DNA of 64,000 nucleotides. It comes from Rhynchopus euleeides (Eukaryota > Euglenozoa > Diplonemea > Diplonemida > Diplonemidae). The stretch covers positions 248,001 through 312,000 of the forward strand of contig OY723250.1 of assembly GCA_963210315.1 (NCBI GenBank), written 5' to 3'. This document shows, one piece after another, positions 44,183-55,427 of this stretch; position 1 is the stretch's first letter, and every line of letters starts with the position of its first letter. The notes beneath the pieces are model-generated. The model did no database searches. It was given only the letters and a program-made list of their open reading frames with translations, and had not been told where the DNA came from. A program made the position numbers and the translations under genes.

Positions 44183-45338
44183 CAGTGGTCGCGCTAAATA
44201 TTGGAAAAATCACCCAAAATTTGGAAATCGGGAGCGAAAAAACGTACCTGAAAAAGGGGCTCGTTTTTGGGCGGGGAAACCGCGTTTCGTTGCATTTCCG
44301 AGCCTCGCCCGGATCGTAGTGGGGTCATTTTGAAAAAATGGGCTTGTTTGAAGACACTCAAATTTTCCGTCCTGGTTGTCTCTACAGCATGTGATCAGTA
44401 ACAACCTGGGCAAGGGGTCAGGCACCTGCTCGGAAAGCAGGGACGGGAGTTCCCCACTCAGCTCAACTGCCAACAACGCCACCAAGTAGGCAAACATGTG
44501 CCAGCTTGAGTGCATCCCTGATACGGCGAGGGTGTAGCCTGTTCAAGACACTGATGCCAGCACTGGACGTGGGGACCCCACGAAGCATGTTGTATGTGAA
44601 ACCTCGTGCACACGCTATACAGCGGGGTCTGGGGGGCGGAGCCCCCCAGCCGCCGGAGGCCACGGTAGTGAGCATATGTTCCTTGCGCCGTAGTAGGAGC
44701 GCGTGGGAGTTGCGGGCGTACAGATTCTGTGTGAGTTGGATGCGTCCTCCTGAGGCTACTGAGAGTGGCCTGGGTCCCATTCGCTGATGTGAACCCAAAG
44801 GACTTGGCTACAAGACAGGCACACGCTACTGCCTAGTGGTACAGGGGGGTCTGGGGGGCGGAGCCCCCCAGCCGCCGGAGGCCACGGTAGTGCACATCTG
44901 TTCCGAGCTGAACTCGGTGTGGATCACTCCGACATCAGGTCGGAGCCCAGTGCTGCGCGGGAAGCAGTCACTCGGTGGGGAAGGCAAAAGGGGTGCTGAG
45001 AGTTTCATGCAAAGCGATGGTTGTGGAAGTTTGGGTAACGGTGAACCTCAGGGCGTGAAGAGCAGCAGCCGTCAAGGCCACCCACCCACCCCCACCACCC
45101 ACCCCCGCCCCGCGGGGCCCATTTTTTTTCTCCCCGTCTCTGCCTTCTTTTGAATATTTGAGATCCGTGCGAAACGCCATGGGGTCACTTTCATTTTTTT
45201 TGGTGCACTTTTTTCATACTGAATTGGGGTACCAGAACTTTTCGAGTTGTGGACAAATCCCTGTTTGCAAATAAAAAACGTACCTCAAAAAATCGCCGAA
45301 AATCCCGGGAGTAGGGAGTGAAGTTAGCGCGACCACTG
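44183..45338. mobile_element. hAT-like non-autonomous element (8-bp TSD), 1.16 kb
   Basis: Ends CAGTGGTCGCGCTAA and TTAGCGCGACCACTG. GGGGTGTT is duplicated exactly at 44175-44182 and 45339-45346. Two reverse copies of the GC-hairpin module lie inside (44625-44685 and 44848-44975). The second extends through CCGACATCAGGTCGGA and CTGCGCGGGAAGCAG, matching 13235-13320. No transposase. Confidence 0.87.
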
Positions 45339-45725
45339 GGGGTGTTCCGTCTTATTTCGGCGTAGCCAACTCAGGAAACTTTTCACCGTGCGGATCCTTG
45401 CGAACACTTCACACGCCCGGCAGGCTGGTGGGGTGTTCTGCGTTCGAAGAACACAAACTGTCGTTGCTACCTTCTCTCTTGAGATTCACTCGGTTGCATT
45501 AGTTTTTGTAGTCTTCCCGCAACCCCCTCCCTTCGCCATACTCTCAGAAAAAAGATAAGGCGTTGTTTGTGCGCCAAACCCGGGTGAACAAACCTCACGT
45601 GCTTTGCCTGATGAAGGTTGGTGTGAATGCCGCACAGTCATAGCAACAAGGCAAGGTAGGTTGTGTCTGTCACCCAAAGCGCTGCCAACTACATTTTTTC
45701 ACTGTGACAAGCTTCTTGTTGTGTG

Positions 45726-45935
45726 TGAAAAACTATCTGTGCCCCCGCTGGATCGTAAAGTGACAGCAAAACGAGGCAACAAAGCAATTACTGCCGAAAG
45801 TTGTTTTGTTGGAACGCAGACCCCACTCTTTGTGTACACCACTCCCCGGTCTGATGAAGTGGGGTCGCACGATCCAGCAAGTCACAGAAAGTTTCCCCAG
45901 TTGGCTACGCCGAACTAACAAAAAGAAAGACCCGC
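45726..45935 (+). repeat. 200-bp dispersed repeat, uninterrupted copy
   Basis: Family of 32555-32872; reads AAAACTATCTGTGCCCCCGC, the empty-site form. Confidence 0.88.
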
Positions 45936-46170
45936 GATGTTGGCTTCTATTCACCTGGTATCGAGGTATTGAATAATGTCGTGACAGAATTGCTGTGCGG
46001 GAAAAAAAGATGGTCATGCTTGGAAGAGATGTCGGGGGCAGGGAGGGGTACATCCAATCCAGTCTCTCAGAACAGAACAGGTCTGTGTAACATGAAGGTA
46101 ATCAGTCACCACTTTCAGCACCGTCGCGAAGACCTCGCCCAAGGAATTATTTTGTAAAGAAGGGTAATGA

Positions 46171-46256
46171 AGGTCTTTCGATCTGTGTCACTTTCGCAGC
46201 TATTTTCTTCTGTGCGGTACGCCTTCTTACTTTCTGCATTTCTGATCTAAGGCCCC
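46171..46256 (+). repeat. GGGCCTTCGCTC-type repeat copy
   Basis: Starts AGGTCTTTCGATCTGTGTCA and ends CTGATCTAAGGCCCC; shares CTTTCTGCATTTCTGA with 35691-35780. Confidence 0.55.
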
Positions 46257-46669
46257 CAAGAAGTGGGAAAAAAAGGCAAGACATGAATACGGGGAATAAC
46301 GAGGGTGGTGCCCCTGAAAGGTCCGATTTACGTAGTTTTTACGTAGTTCATTAGTGGGGAGGACCCTCTTTTTTTTGCACATAACACACCTGTGTGGTAC
46401 GGGAAATGCTACGAGGAACGCGATGGACTCGGGACTGCTGCTGGCCTCTCTTGCTATGGTTTACTTATGTTTCGTGCTCCACCTGCTCCACCTCATTCTG
46501 CACTTCAGATGATCCACTTCACGTGGGTTACGGGGTTTGGGACAACGATGATATGTTGTGTCCGACGACAAGGTAAGGTAAGCTCATCGAGGTACACCAA
46601 ACCGGAGTTGTCAAATCAAAAAAGACACACCGCCCGAGAGGCAATTGGTGTGACACAACAGCGATGACA

Positions 46670-47445
46670 CAACCACTCTGCCCGAGGGGGCGCGTTTTTA
46701 GCGACCGAGACCTCCTCTCCTGACTGAGGGACACACGATCTGACCGTCCGAGAGACGCAGCATTCTACCCTGCCCGAGGGGCACCCACTCTCCTGACCGA
46801 GAGACACGCAGTCTTGCCCGAGGGGCACCTGGTTTCCTGACCGAGACAATATTCTGCCCGAGGGGCACTCACTCTCCCGACCGAGAGACACGCAGTTTTG
46901 CCCGAGGGGCACCTGTTCTCCTGACCGAGACAATATTCTGCCCGAGGGGCACCCACTCTCCCGACCGAGAGACGCAGCATCTCGCCCGAGGGGCACCTGT
47001 TCTCCTGACCGAGACAAAAATTTTGCCCGAGGGGCACCCACTCTCCCGACCGAGAGACACGCAGTCTTGCCCGAGGGGCACCTGTTCTCCTGACCGAGAC
47101 AATATTCTGCCCGAGGGGCATCCACTCTCCCGACCGAGAGACGCAGCATCTCGCCCGAGGGGCACCTGTTCTCCTGACCGAGACAATATTCTGCCCGAGG
47201 GGCACTCACTCTCCCGACCGAGAGACACGCAGTTTTGCCCGAGGGGCACCCGTTATCCTGACCGAGACAAAACTATGCCCGAGGGGCACCCACTCTCCCG
47301 ACCGAGAGACGCAGCATCTCGCCCGAGGGGCACCTGTTCTCCTGACCGAGACAAAAATTTTGCCCGAGGGGCACCCGCTCTTCCGACCGAGAGATACACA
47401 ATCTTGCCCGAGGGGCACCAAATCCCGACCGAGAAGACGACCCTC
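46670..47445. repeat. 84-bp minisatellite of GAGGGGCAC half-units
   Basis: Each 84-bp unit has two halves of about 40 and 44 bp, both containing TGCCCGAGGGGCACC and TCTCC(T/C)GACCGAGA. The tail of each half varies (CAATATTCTG, CACGCAGTCTTG, CGCAGCATCTCG, CAAAAATTTTG). All three minus-strand frames stay open for 126-197 codons (CPSGRILSRSGEQVPLG type). Being in-frame with a period of 28 codons could be selection or chance. Confidence 0.92.
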
Positions 47446-47875
47446 ACACCATGCTCGTGTCAGGTCTCAAGAGGGCCGAAGCCGCGGTTGAGGACAACAA
47501 CACCCCCACGCACTGGTTCTAATAAATGACGGCGAGGTGCACGGGGGGATCAGCACGAAGGAGGGGCGCAAAAAGATGGGGATGATGACGCCGTGGTGTT
47601 CAAGGTGGTCCTCCGCCGCTTATGAACGTGACAGCGGGACAGCGCTGCGCCCGTGGCCGCAGCGGATTGAGGACATTCCCATCAGCCATCGAGACTATCA
47701 CCGCGCCTCGCCGAAAACCTGCTTCACGCTTGATCGCGCTCAAGGTTTCCAAACGCATACTTCAGCTGGAGGTTCCGTCACAGAGGCGCTGACAAAGGCG
47801 GGACCAAGAGCAACAGTCGGGTGCTGATAAATGGGTCGATACTGATGCAGCAAAGTGACGTCAGTGATATCCAAC
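47446..47875 (+). other. Gene-like unique segment inside the minisatellite
   Basis: About 430 bp of unique GC-rich DNA splitting two related arrays. A 96-codon plus frame (47537-47827) and two other open stretches exist; none is recognised. The layout mirrors the cyclase-like fragment between arrays at 29082-29295. Confidence 0.4.
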
Positions 47876-48720
47876 TCCTACTTTCCTGACCGAGACACGA
47901 TCTTGCCGAGGAGCATCGGACCGAGACACCCACTTCTGCCTGAGGGGCACCTAGCCGAGACGCATTTTTCCTGCCCGAGGGGCATCTCGCCGAGACATTA
48001 CCTGCCTGAGGGGCACCTGGCCACGACATACCTACAGCTTACGCTTGCGGGGCACCCTGCCTGAGGAGCACCTGGCCAAGACATACATTTCCGCCTACGA
48101 GGCACCCTGCCCGAGGGGCACCTGGTCAAGACACACACTTCCGCCTACGGGGCACCCTGCCCGAGGGGCACCTGGCCAAGACAGACACCTCTGCCTACGA
48201 GGCACCCTGCCCGAGGGGCACCTGGCCAAGACATACACTTCCGCCTACGAGGCACCCTGCCCGAGGGGCACCTGGCCAAGACATACACTTCCGCCTACGA
48301 GGCACCCTGCCCGAGGGGCACCTGGTCAAGACATACATTTCCGCCTACGGGGCACCCTGCCTGAGGGGCATCTGGCCGCGACATACACTTCCGCCTACGG
48401 GGCACCCTGCCTGAGGGGCACCTGGCCAAGACGCACATTCATGCCCGAGGGACACCGGGCCGAGACATTACATTCCCTGCCTGAGGGACACCTGGCCGAG
48501 ACACATTCCTGCCGAGGGGCACTCACTCCCGACCGCGAGACGCAGGATTTTGCCTGAGGGGCACCTCCTCTCCTGACCGAGACACAACCCCGCCCAGCAC
48601 AGTGCCGAGGGGCATTTACGCTTTCGACTGGAATACCGAGCCTGACCCGGGGAGACACAATCGTGCCACAATCGTGAGGGGCATACTCTCTTGATTGAGA
48701 AATACACCTTTTTTGCCCGA
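47876..48720. repeat. 50-bp GAGGGGCAC minisatellite and decayed units
   Basis: Central units (48045-48430) have a period of 50 bp: TGCCCGAGGGGCACCTGG, CCAAGACATACACTTCCGCC, TACGAGGCACCC. The edges decay into units like those of the 84-bp array. The shared core CCGAGGGGCACC shows common origin of the two arrays. Confidence 0.92.
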
Positions 48721-51209
48721 GCGACGGCACCTGAAGGCGGAAGGGTGGCCTGTCACACACAGCCTGCCAGATCCAGCTCGAGCACGGTGACGCGACGTGA
48801 GCTTTCCGAGGGCGACGGTTTTCGTGTACCAATGCAACGCCCCCGGACACGCCCCCGAGAAGCCGGCACGTCTGTCGTGCCCAGCTTATCTGCGCGAATG
48901 CCGACTACGCGCACCCCGGCGTCAAGCGGATGCCCGCACACGCCCCAAGCGGGGCATACTCCGTCGAAGCATAGTCTCCCTGCCGGGGGACACACATTCT
49001 AGCCTGCATTATTCACAGGGGTCAGGGGGAGTTCCGGGCGTCTGTGGCCCGGTGTTGAGACGTACGACCTCACAGTTCCATGCAGGGAAGGGGAGCTGCT
49101 GACTGGACACCTGCGAGGTGCCGTGGGACATACACAGAGATCAGGTATCCAACACAGCCGAGACGCTCTCCCAAGCTGCACTGCTCGGGGAGCAAAAGAA
49201 GCAGCGACTGAGAGACGCGTCCGCATCGCCTGTGTCAGCGGTGCCGCCGCTGAGGGGGTCCACCGAAACCGCAGCCATGGCAGTGGGCCGAGATCATTCC
49301 ACAAGGTTGGGGGGCAGTCAGCCAGTCTTCCCGAGTACCCAGCAGCCTACTCGACAAGCCCGAACAGCGACTGCAGCGTGCGACAAGCTCCGGTCCGCGG
49401 GGACTCACCTCTCTCATTAAGAAGGCGACTCCGAGAATCCTTCTGGCATGCCCACACCTCCAGGGCCTCGAATTTCCTCACGCACCGGGAAATACGCCCT
49501 CCACACTGAGTCCGGGCGTTACCACTGAATCGACGCCACGTGGGGCCACAGGGCCTCCGTTTGATGCGCTGTCTACGAGGCGGGCGATGGGGCAGGTACA
49601 GTGGGGATCAGCCCAGTGGGAAGGGGGCCGCAGGAACGTGTTGTCCACCGCTCGAGCGGAGTTCAGGAGACGACAGTGCGCGCGATCGCCCTCTTTCACC
49701 CAGAAGGGCCGGCACCTCTCACACCTACCCCTGGGCACTCCATGAATGAATTCAGCGCAGCACACCCGCCGTTCACACGCCCCCCCCCCCCCCCCTGTTT
49801 TGGCAACAATCCCAGCCGAAGGCAACAATCCGCTCTCCTGGGAACACAGAACACACGACACAGGCGTGCGACATCCACGACGAGCATCTGCATGGCCACT
49901 ACGTGATCTCCTCCACTGGCCGTGCACCACTCCCCCCCCTCAGCCAAGGAGGCGAAGGGGGTGGTCTTGGTGGCAGGGGGTAGGGCTGCAACCTGTGGTT
50001 TTGCGGTTATTTGGTCCTTATTTGGGGATAATGGGAGGGGGGGGGGGGGGGCGGGGGCGTGTGTGATTTGTCGAGAGCGAGGGGGAATAGAATTTAAAAA
50101 AAAAGACTCTCTCGACAACTCTACAATGTGTGGGGTGGGGTGGGGTGGGGGTAGTGAAATAGAAGTAGAAGGGAGCACAAGAATGATCGCCCTTCACCCG
50201 TTATGCAGGTTGTGTCTGAGATACTCTTCCCCTGATTCTCCCGACAACTCTACAATGTGTGTGTGTGTGTGTGTGTGTGTGGGGGGGGGGGGGGTGTGGA
50301 GTGGGGTGGCGGCGGCGGGGAAAAGGACAGGTAGTGTAAGAAATTCACAGAGCTGACCTGTCATTCCACTCAATAGAACCACGCAGGCCTGTGTACTGGG
50401 GGGAGGGGGGGCGAGGGGTGGCAAAATCCAAATCGGGAGGGGGTGGGAATGTGGGTGAGAGCTTGGGGGGGGGGGGGGGATTTCTTCAGACAGATAGAGC
50501 ACGGGAGGAGAGGCTGGGCAGGGGAAAAAGCAGGGTACTACGCGGCGACCTTGCCAAAGCCTGATGACATGTTGGAGAACAAGAGGGGCGCGCCTCTGAA
50601 AATCGTTGAAGAACAGCTTCGTAAATCAACCATTTTCAGGGGGGGAAGGGGGCACCAACGCCATCCACGACGATTTCATCTTGTTGTGCAACCATGTTAT
50701 CAGGCAGAACAACGTCACCGCGTGCCAGGTCCTGTCGGGGGGGGGGGGGGGGGGGTGAGGGGTGACTTTCCATGGCAAGGAAGCAGAATCATCATGAAAT
50801 CTGCCTGTAATGAATAGATGAGGAGGGGCGGTGACAGGGAGAAGAGCCTGCATGCAGCTGTGGGCGGGAGGGGGTGGAGGGTTCAGTGAAGAAACTGCAG
50901 AGTCACTCGGATAAGTCAGTATCTTGGGGATTCATTGGTAGCGAGGTCCATCTCATGAAGGGGTGTAGCGGGCCCGGTTTCTCTCGGCGTGGACCCTCGG
51001 GGCCACACTGCGATGCCAGCACGCTAACCCAAATTGCAATACGAAGGGGTGTGATATTTTGATTGGAGTATGCCGTACTTTCTCCGATGCATGTCATTAT
51101 GCATAGGAGAGAATGTACCAGAAACCCGCCGTTTTCAACACCTTCGTGAAGACACCGTTGTCTTTCTTTGGGGAGTGGTGCGAACGACGATGCATTTCCG
51201 ATACGGGGC
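48721..51209. other. No gene recognised; G-rich tracts
   Basis: Frames on both strands from 48753 to 49930 are short and GC-driven. Poly(C) at 49781-49794, poly(G) at 50037-50050, 50281-50294, 50466-50478 and 50737-50753, and (GT)n at 50259-50281. Confidence 0.4.
50106..50262 (+). repeat. GAAATAGAAG repeat flanked by a direct duplication
   Basis: CGACAACTCTACAATGTGTG occurs at about 50109 and 50239, on both sides of the dispersed repeat (50152-50225). The repeat may have arrived with this duplication. Confidence 0.55.
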
Positions 51210-51380
51210 ACACGGTGTCCTGGTCAGGGTTTTGACCAGTAGTTCCTCATGACCAGGCCAAAGTTGACCAGGGGGTTGAAGCCCATTTTGCCCTGTACCC
51301 CTGGTCATGACCAGGTCACCGACCAAGCCCTTTCTTGACCAGGGACAGGCCTGGTCAAAACCCTGACTAGGCCACCGTGT
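51210..51380. mobile_element. 171-bp MITE of the 3.6-kb zinc-finger transposon
   Basis: Ends ACACGGTGTCCTGGTCAGGG and an inverse with two differences, filled with GACCAGG/CCTGGTC motifs. It matches the termini and subterminal repeats of 14782-18390. No TSD seen. Confidence 0.8.
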
Positions 51381-51774
51381 AAGTCGGTCGGTCTCTGGAG
51401 TAGGCAGGAAGGGGTGGGGGAGTAGATTCACCGTTGCGAACATATATTATCGACGACCAGGCAGTGCGACGTACAGGATTACCACAAAAAAAAAGAGCTG
51501 CGCTCACAGAGCATCGACGCATCCACCTCACTTAGCTTCCAGCTGTGCGCAATAGCGAACGACTTCATGGGGGTTTTTTGATGCCGGCACAATCGACAGT
51601 CCTACGCCTTCACACAGATAGGTGGAATGTCATATGCTGACTGTAATGTGGGAAGTGTCCCACTCGCTTGGTTCGGTGGGTGTACAGCCCCACACTTTGG
51701 TTTATGTCCACGGCTTCTCTAAGCTCTGACTAGGAACTCGGCCCCTGAGCCAGATTTCACCCCCACCCCCACTT
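51381..51774. other. No gene recognised
   Basis: Unique DNA between the MITE and the DIRS-like element. Confidence 0.4.
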
Positions 51775-51779
51775 AGACT

Positions 51780-51845
51780 AAGCCCTTAACTTTCGACCCC
51801 CTAAAAATTAAGGGCTTAATTTAAGGGCTTAATTTCTTACTAAGG
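51780..51845 (+). repeat. Left inverted terminal repeat of the DIRS-like element
   Basis: The core AAAAATTAAGGGCTTAATTT and the following 28 bp match the right end in reverse without a mismatch. Rich in AAGGGCTTA, which also forms small palindromes inward to 51890. Confidence 0.9.
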
Positions 51846-51911
51846 GCTTACTCAGGGAATACTAAGCCCTTAGTAAGGGCTTAGTATTTTACTCACACAA
51901 TTCTCACAGGA

Positions 51912-53591
51912 GTGGGCCCGGGTGTTCCGGGAGCATCGCGGCCCGGCGGCGAACGTGCCCGCCTCGCGGAAGGGGGCGATGACCGCAGCCGCCCGGGTTG
52001 CGCACACCGACTCGCGGGAAGGGCGGCCCAGCGGGCGCTCCCGCCCGCTCAAGCGGAGGCCCAGCACCTCCCGCGACCGCCCGGGCGGAAACAGGCCATG
52101 GAGGAAGGAGCCTCTTTTTCGCGGGGCCGGACAGCCCCAGCACAGACGCTGAGGGGGGCCCCCGGCGCCACGCCGTCCAGGGGGAGCCGGGCCCCTGGAC
52201 CGGCGGCGCAACCGGGCGTAGGGTCGAGAACAATCCCCTGCCCGAGGTATGGTACGGACGTAGGGTCGACGACAGTCCCCTGTCCCCGAGCACAACCGGA
52301 CGAAGGGTCGATTACAATCCCCTGTCCAAGGTATGGGACGCATCCGGGCGTAGGGTGGAGACCGATCCCCTGCCCGAGGTATGGCAGAGACGTAGGGTTG
52401 ACAGAAGTCCCCTCTCACAAAGCGCAGCTGGACGCAGGGTCGACTGCGGTCCCCTGTCCGAGGCAGAGCGAGGACGAAGGGTCGATGGTCATCCCCTGTC
52501 CCGCAACGAGAAACAGCCCGCCGACGATCTCCTCCCCGGGCACACAGGTGAAGGAGGTAGGGTCGACAACAGTCCCCTCTCCACAGAGGATTCCCCAGAG
52601 GGGAGGCATCGCAGGGCGCCTCAGAAGCCCTCTGTTCCAGCGTGCCACGCAGGCCGAGGGGCGCCGGGGCAGGGCCCCGACTCCACTCCCACCCCCAGAC
52701 ATCAGGGATGTGACGCCCCCACGGGGTCCTCAAGACGCGAACCGGGACCCACGGGAGCCTGCGAGGTGGACGCGGGCCAAGCGCGCCAGGCTGGAGGACA
52801 AGCTGTTCTCGTTCCGCGACGGACGCAGCCTAGCGGGAGCTCTGCGAAATGCGACGGGGTGGGAGGACATTCCGCGGCTAGCACTGGCCGCACACACAGC
52901 AGGGGAGAAAGACCGGCTGTGGGCCTCATTCGAGGATTTTCGGGGCGGACTGAGTGCGGGCACGCCGAGCGACGAGGCGGTGCTGCGCTACGTCTGGACG
53001 CGCCTGGGCAGCATATCATGCAGGACTGCGAAGACATACCTCGAGCGGCTGGCGGCGATCGCGATAGAGCGGGGCGAACGTGGGACCCGCACGCGCCGCC
53101 TCCAAAACGCCAAGAAGGCGCTCCGGCGCCTCAGCACCCTCATCCGGCCCAGACAGGCCCCCCCTGTGGCGACGGCGCAAGTGCACGAGGCGCTGGGGGC
53201 ACTCCAGGGGCGGGCGCGGGTGCTACTCGCGCTGTGCTGGGTGACGAGATGTCGGGTGCCGGACCTGCGGTTTGTGACGCGGGCGGACTGGCGGGAGATC
53301 GATGGGGCAGGGGGGGATTCGCGTGCGACGTCGGCGGCGGTGTACGCGAAGGAGGAGCAAGCCCTCGAGTGGAGGCCAGAGATCTTCCTCCCCGCGGGCC
53401 CCATCACGGCGATCGTGGTGGAGTATATGCGCACAGTGGCCCCCTCCAGCACGGAACTGATCTTCGGGGGGAACTCCACAAAATATGCGGGGTTGAAGAA
53501 GGCGATCCTCGCGGCCCTGCCGGAAGGCTCCTGGCTCCACTCCTCGAGGAGAGGCGCGATCCAAGAGGTGCAGAAGGACGGAGTACCTTGA
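51912..53591 (+). CDS. DIRS-like element: repeat-rich front and tyrosine recombinase region (fossil)
   Basis: The first third is Pro/Arg-rich and possibly gag-like. From 52215 to 52580 it carries about seven units of roughly 20 residues of the type GSTTVPCPR, encoded by a near-60-bp DNA repeat. The second half resembles phage-integrase-type recombinases: an N-terminal helical core-binding part, then a segment with the first conserved Arg (VTRCRVPDLR) and a later HSSRRG box like the HxxR region. Such enzymes join a circular DNA copy to the genome. Identification is by motif and by context with RT. Confidence 0.65.
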   Translation: MGPGVPGASRPGGERARLAEGGDDRSRPGCAHRLAGRAAQRALPPAQAEAQHLPRPPGRKQAMEEGASFSRGRTAPAQTLRGAPGATPSRGSRAPGPAAQPGVGSRTIPCPRYGTDVGSTTVPCPRAQPDEGSITIPCPRYGTHPGVGWRPIPCPRYGRDVGLTEVPSHKAQLDAGSTAVPCPRQSEDEGSMVIPCPATRNSPPTISSPGTQVKEVGSTTVPSPQRIPQRGGIAGRLRSPLFQRATQAEGRRGRAPTPLPPPDIRDVTPPRGPQDANRDPREPARWTRAKRARLEDKLFSFRDGRSLAGALRNATGWEDIPRLALAAHTAGEKDRLWASFEDFRGGLSAGTPSDEAVLRYVWTRLGSISCRTAKTYLERLAAIAIERGERGTRTRRLQNAKKALRRLSTLIRPRQAPPVATAQVHEALGALQGRARVLLALCWVTRCRVPDLRFVTRADWREIDGAGGDSRATSAAVYAKEEQALEWRPEIFLPAGPITAIVVEYMRTVAPSSTELIFGGNSTKYAGLKKAILAALPEGSWLHSSRRGAIQEVQKDGVP

Positions 53592-53711
53592 CCGCTGCTG
53601 AAGCGTCTCCTCCGACACGGCAAGGACGCGGAGGACACGACGGCGAGAGACCTCACCACCACGAACGACCACCAAAGGAAGACAGAAGCGGAGCTCCTCC
53701 GCGCGCTACAA

Positions 53712-55418
53712 ATGAGCGACGCCGGCGAGGGGCCCTGCTGGGATTTTCTGATGAGTGGGGTGGGCTACGCGGATGAGCCGGGTGTGATCGGTCTGGAGGA
53801 TCCCGAGTACGACTTGGACGAGTTTGAAATACTGGGCAGGCGACCGCCATCCCGCTCCTCGGAGAGGCTCGATGATTTTCAGTCCGGGTGCCTGGAGTAC
53901 GACAAGCTGCGCACCTACGCGGATGAGCTGGGGGTGTCACCGGATTTCCTGGACTGGTGTACGGAGGGGGGGTTGATTGCGAGGCACCAGACATCGGCAG
54001 TCCCTCTCCCTGGGCCCACATCAGACCTGAAGCCGAGCTTTGTGGTGCAGTGTATTTCGGCGAGGGTCCTCCGCCTGCTCGGACGCGGAGATCCCAAGCG
54101 GGGCGTGGTGCGCATGTTTGACATTGCGAAGGCGGACCCCTGTGTGCGCCGTCTCATCCTTGACGGCCGCCCGGTGAACCGCCGCCTCCCGAAACCCCCG
54201 AAGTTTCGGCTCCCCACGGTGCATGAGATTGCGAGGGCCCTCCGCTACACAGACGCTTGCATGGCGCAGGTCATCGACATCCGGGGATTTTTTCACCAGT
54301 TCCCTTTGTCCGAGGGGGTATCCTCCTTTTTCTCCGTGCGGGTCGCCCAGCGATGGTATGCGTGGACACGCCTCCCGATGGGCTACTCCTACGCGCCCTG
54401 GATAGCGCAGTCCACGGCGCAGCTGTTCCTCGGGGGTCTTGTGGAGGTGACGGCGGCGGCGGTATATCTGGACGACATCCTGGTGTGGGGCACCTCGGCG
54501 GTGGAGGTCGCGGCAAGGGCGGCATACGTCCGGGACCGGATTGTGCTGGCGGGCGGAGAGATCAACGCCCGGAAGAGATCGAAGGGGCCCCTGCCGCGCG
54601 TCACCTACCTGGGAGTCGAATTCGATGTCGCCACGGGACGCTACCGCTCCGGCTGCAGTTGGGGAGAAAAGGCCGTCGTTGCGGCGGTGTCCATCCTACG
54701 GGACGCTTCCCCTTCGGTGCGGTCCTGCTGGAAGCTGTTCGGCATAGCCTTCCGGGTGGCGCACGTCAGGCAGACCCGCCTGTGCGTACTCCGTGAGACC
54801 CTGTCAACGCTGCAGGGGGCCGCGCAGCGCCTGCACGAGGGGTCTCTGACGTGGGAGGACCCGTTCGTGCTGTCCCCCGCGACGCGGGACGAGCTCGCGG
54901 CGTGCGTCGACGCAATGCGGGTGAACGACCCGCTCAGCCTACGGCGCGAGCACCCGGGGCTGGCCGACATGGCGGTGTGGAGCGACGCGTCAACAACAGG
55001 CTGGGGAGCTGTGGTGTCCGTGCCTGGGGGTGCGGACTCGCAGGTGGCCCACGGGGTGTGGGCGCGCGAGGGGCAGTCCGGCGACATGTTTGTGCTGGAG
55101 CTCCTGGCGGCGGAGAAGGCGATCCGGCTGGCTCTGGACCTCGGCAGCCGCACCCCGCTGCTGGCGGTGGACAACCAGGCCGTCGAGTGTGTGCTGCGCA
55201 AGGGGCACAGCCGCGTGCGCTTTGCGAACGTTATCTTGCAGCGCATCTTTGGGATGCTTGGGGGACGCGACGCCGTGCTGGGGGTCCATTGGATCCCGAC
55301 GGCGGACATGCCCGCGGACAGCTGGTCGCGGGCGGGGTGTGTGGGTGCCACGCGGTGCGGGCGTGAAAGCGCTCACGTCGTGGAGCGGGAGAGCGGCTTC
55401 GCCGCCTCGAGCGCCTGA
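53712..55418 (+). CDS. DIRS-like element: reverse transcriptase and RNase H (fossil)
   Basis: RT signatures include VIDIRGFFHQFPL, LPMGYSYAPW and the YLDD box; RNase H signatures include WSDASTTGWGA, ELLAAEKAI, AVDNQA and PADSWSRAG. This arrangement and the PADxxSR-type ending are typical of DIRS-order polymerases. The protein would copy element RNA to DNA in the cytoplasm or nucleus. Confidence 0.88.
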   Translation: MSDAGEGPCWDFLMSGVGYADEPGVIGLEDPEYDLDEFEILGRRPPSRSSERLDDFQSGCLEYDKLRTYADELGVSPDFLDWCTEGGLIARHQTSAVPLPGPTSDLKPSFVVQCISARVLRLLGRGDPKRGVVRMFDIAKADPCVRRLILDGRPVNRRLPKPPKFRLPTVHEIARALRYTDACMAQVIDIRGFFHQFPLSEGVSSFFSVRVAQRWYAWTRLPMGYSYAPWIAQSTAQLFLGGLVEVTAAAVYLDDILVWGTSAVEVAARAAYVRDRIVLAGGEINARKRSKGPLPRVTYLGVEFDVATGRYRSGCSWGEKAVVAAVSILRDASPSVRSCWKLFGIAFRVAHVRQTRLCVLRETLSTLQGAAQRLHEGSLTWEDPFVLSPATRDELAACVDAMRVNDPLSLRREHPGLADMAVWSDASTTGWGAVVSVPGGADSQVAHGVWAREGQSGDMFVLELLAAEKAIRLALDLGSRTPLLAVDNQAVECVLRKGHSRVRFANVILQRIFGMLGGRDAVLGVHWIPTADMPADSWSRAGCVGATRCGRESAHVVERESGFAASSA

Positions 55419-55427
55419 GCGAAGGGT

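Noticed and set aside
46616-47249. Minus-strand ORFs with CPSGRILSRSG repeats
   Set aside because: Minisatellite translation in three frames; kept as a finding about the array but not called a gene.
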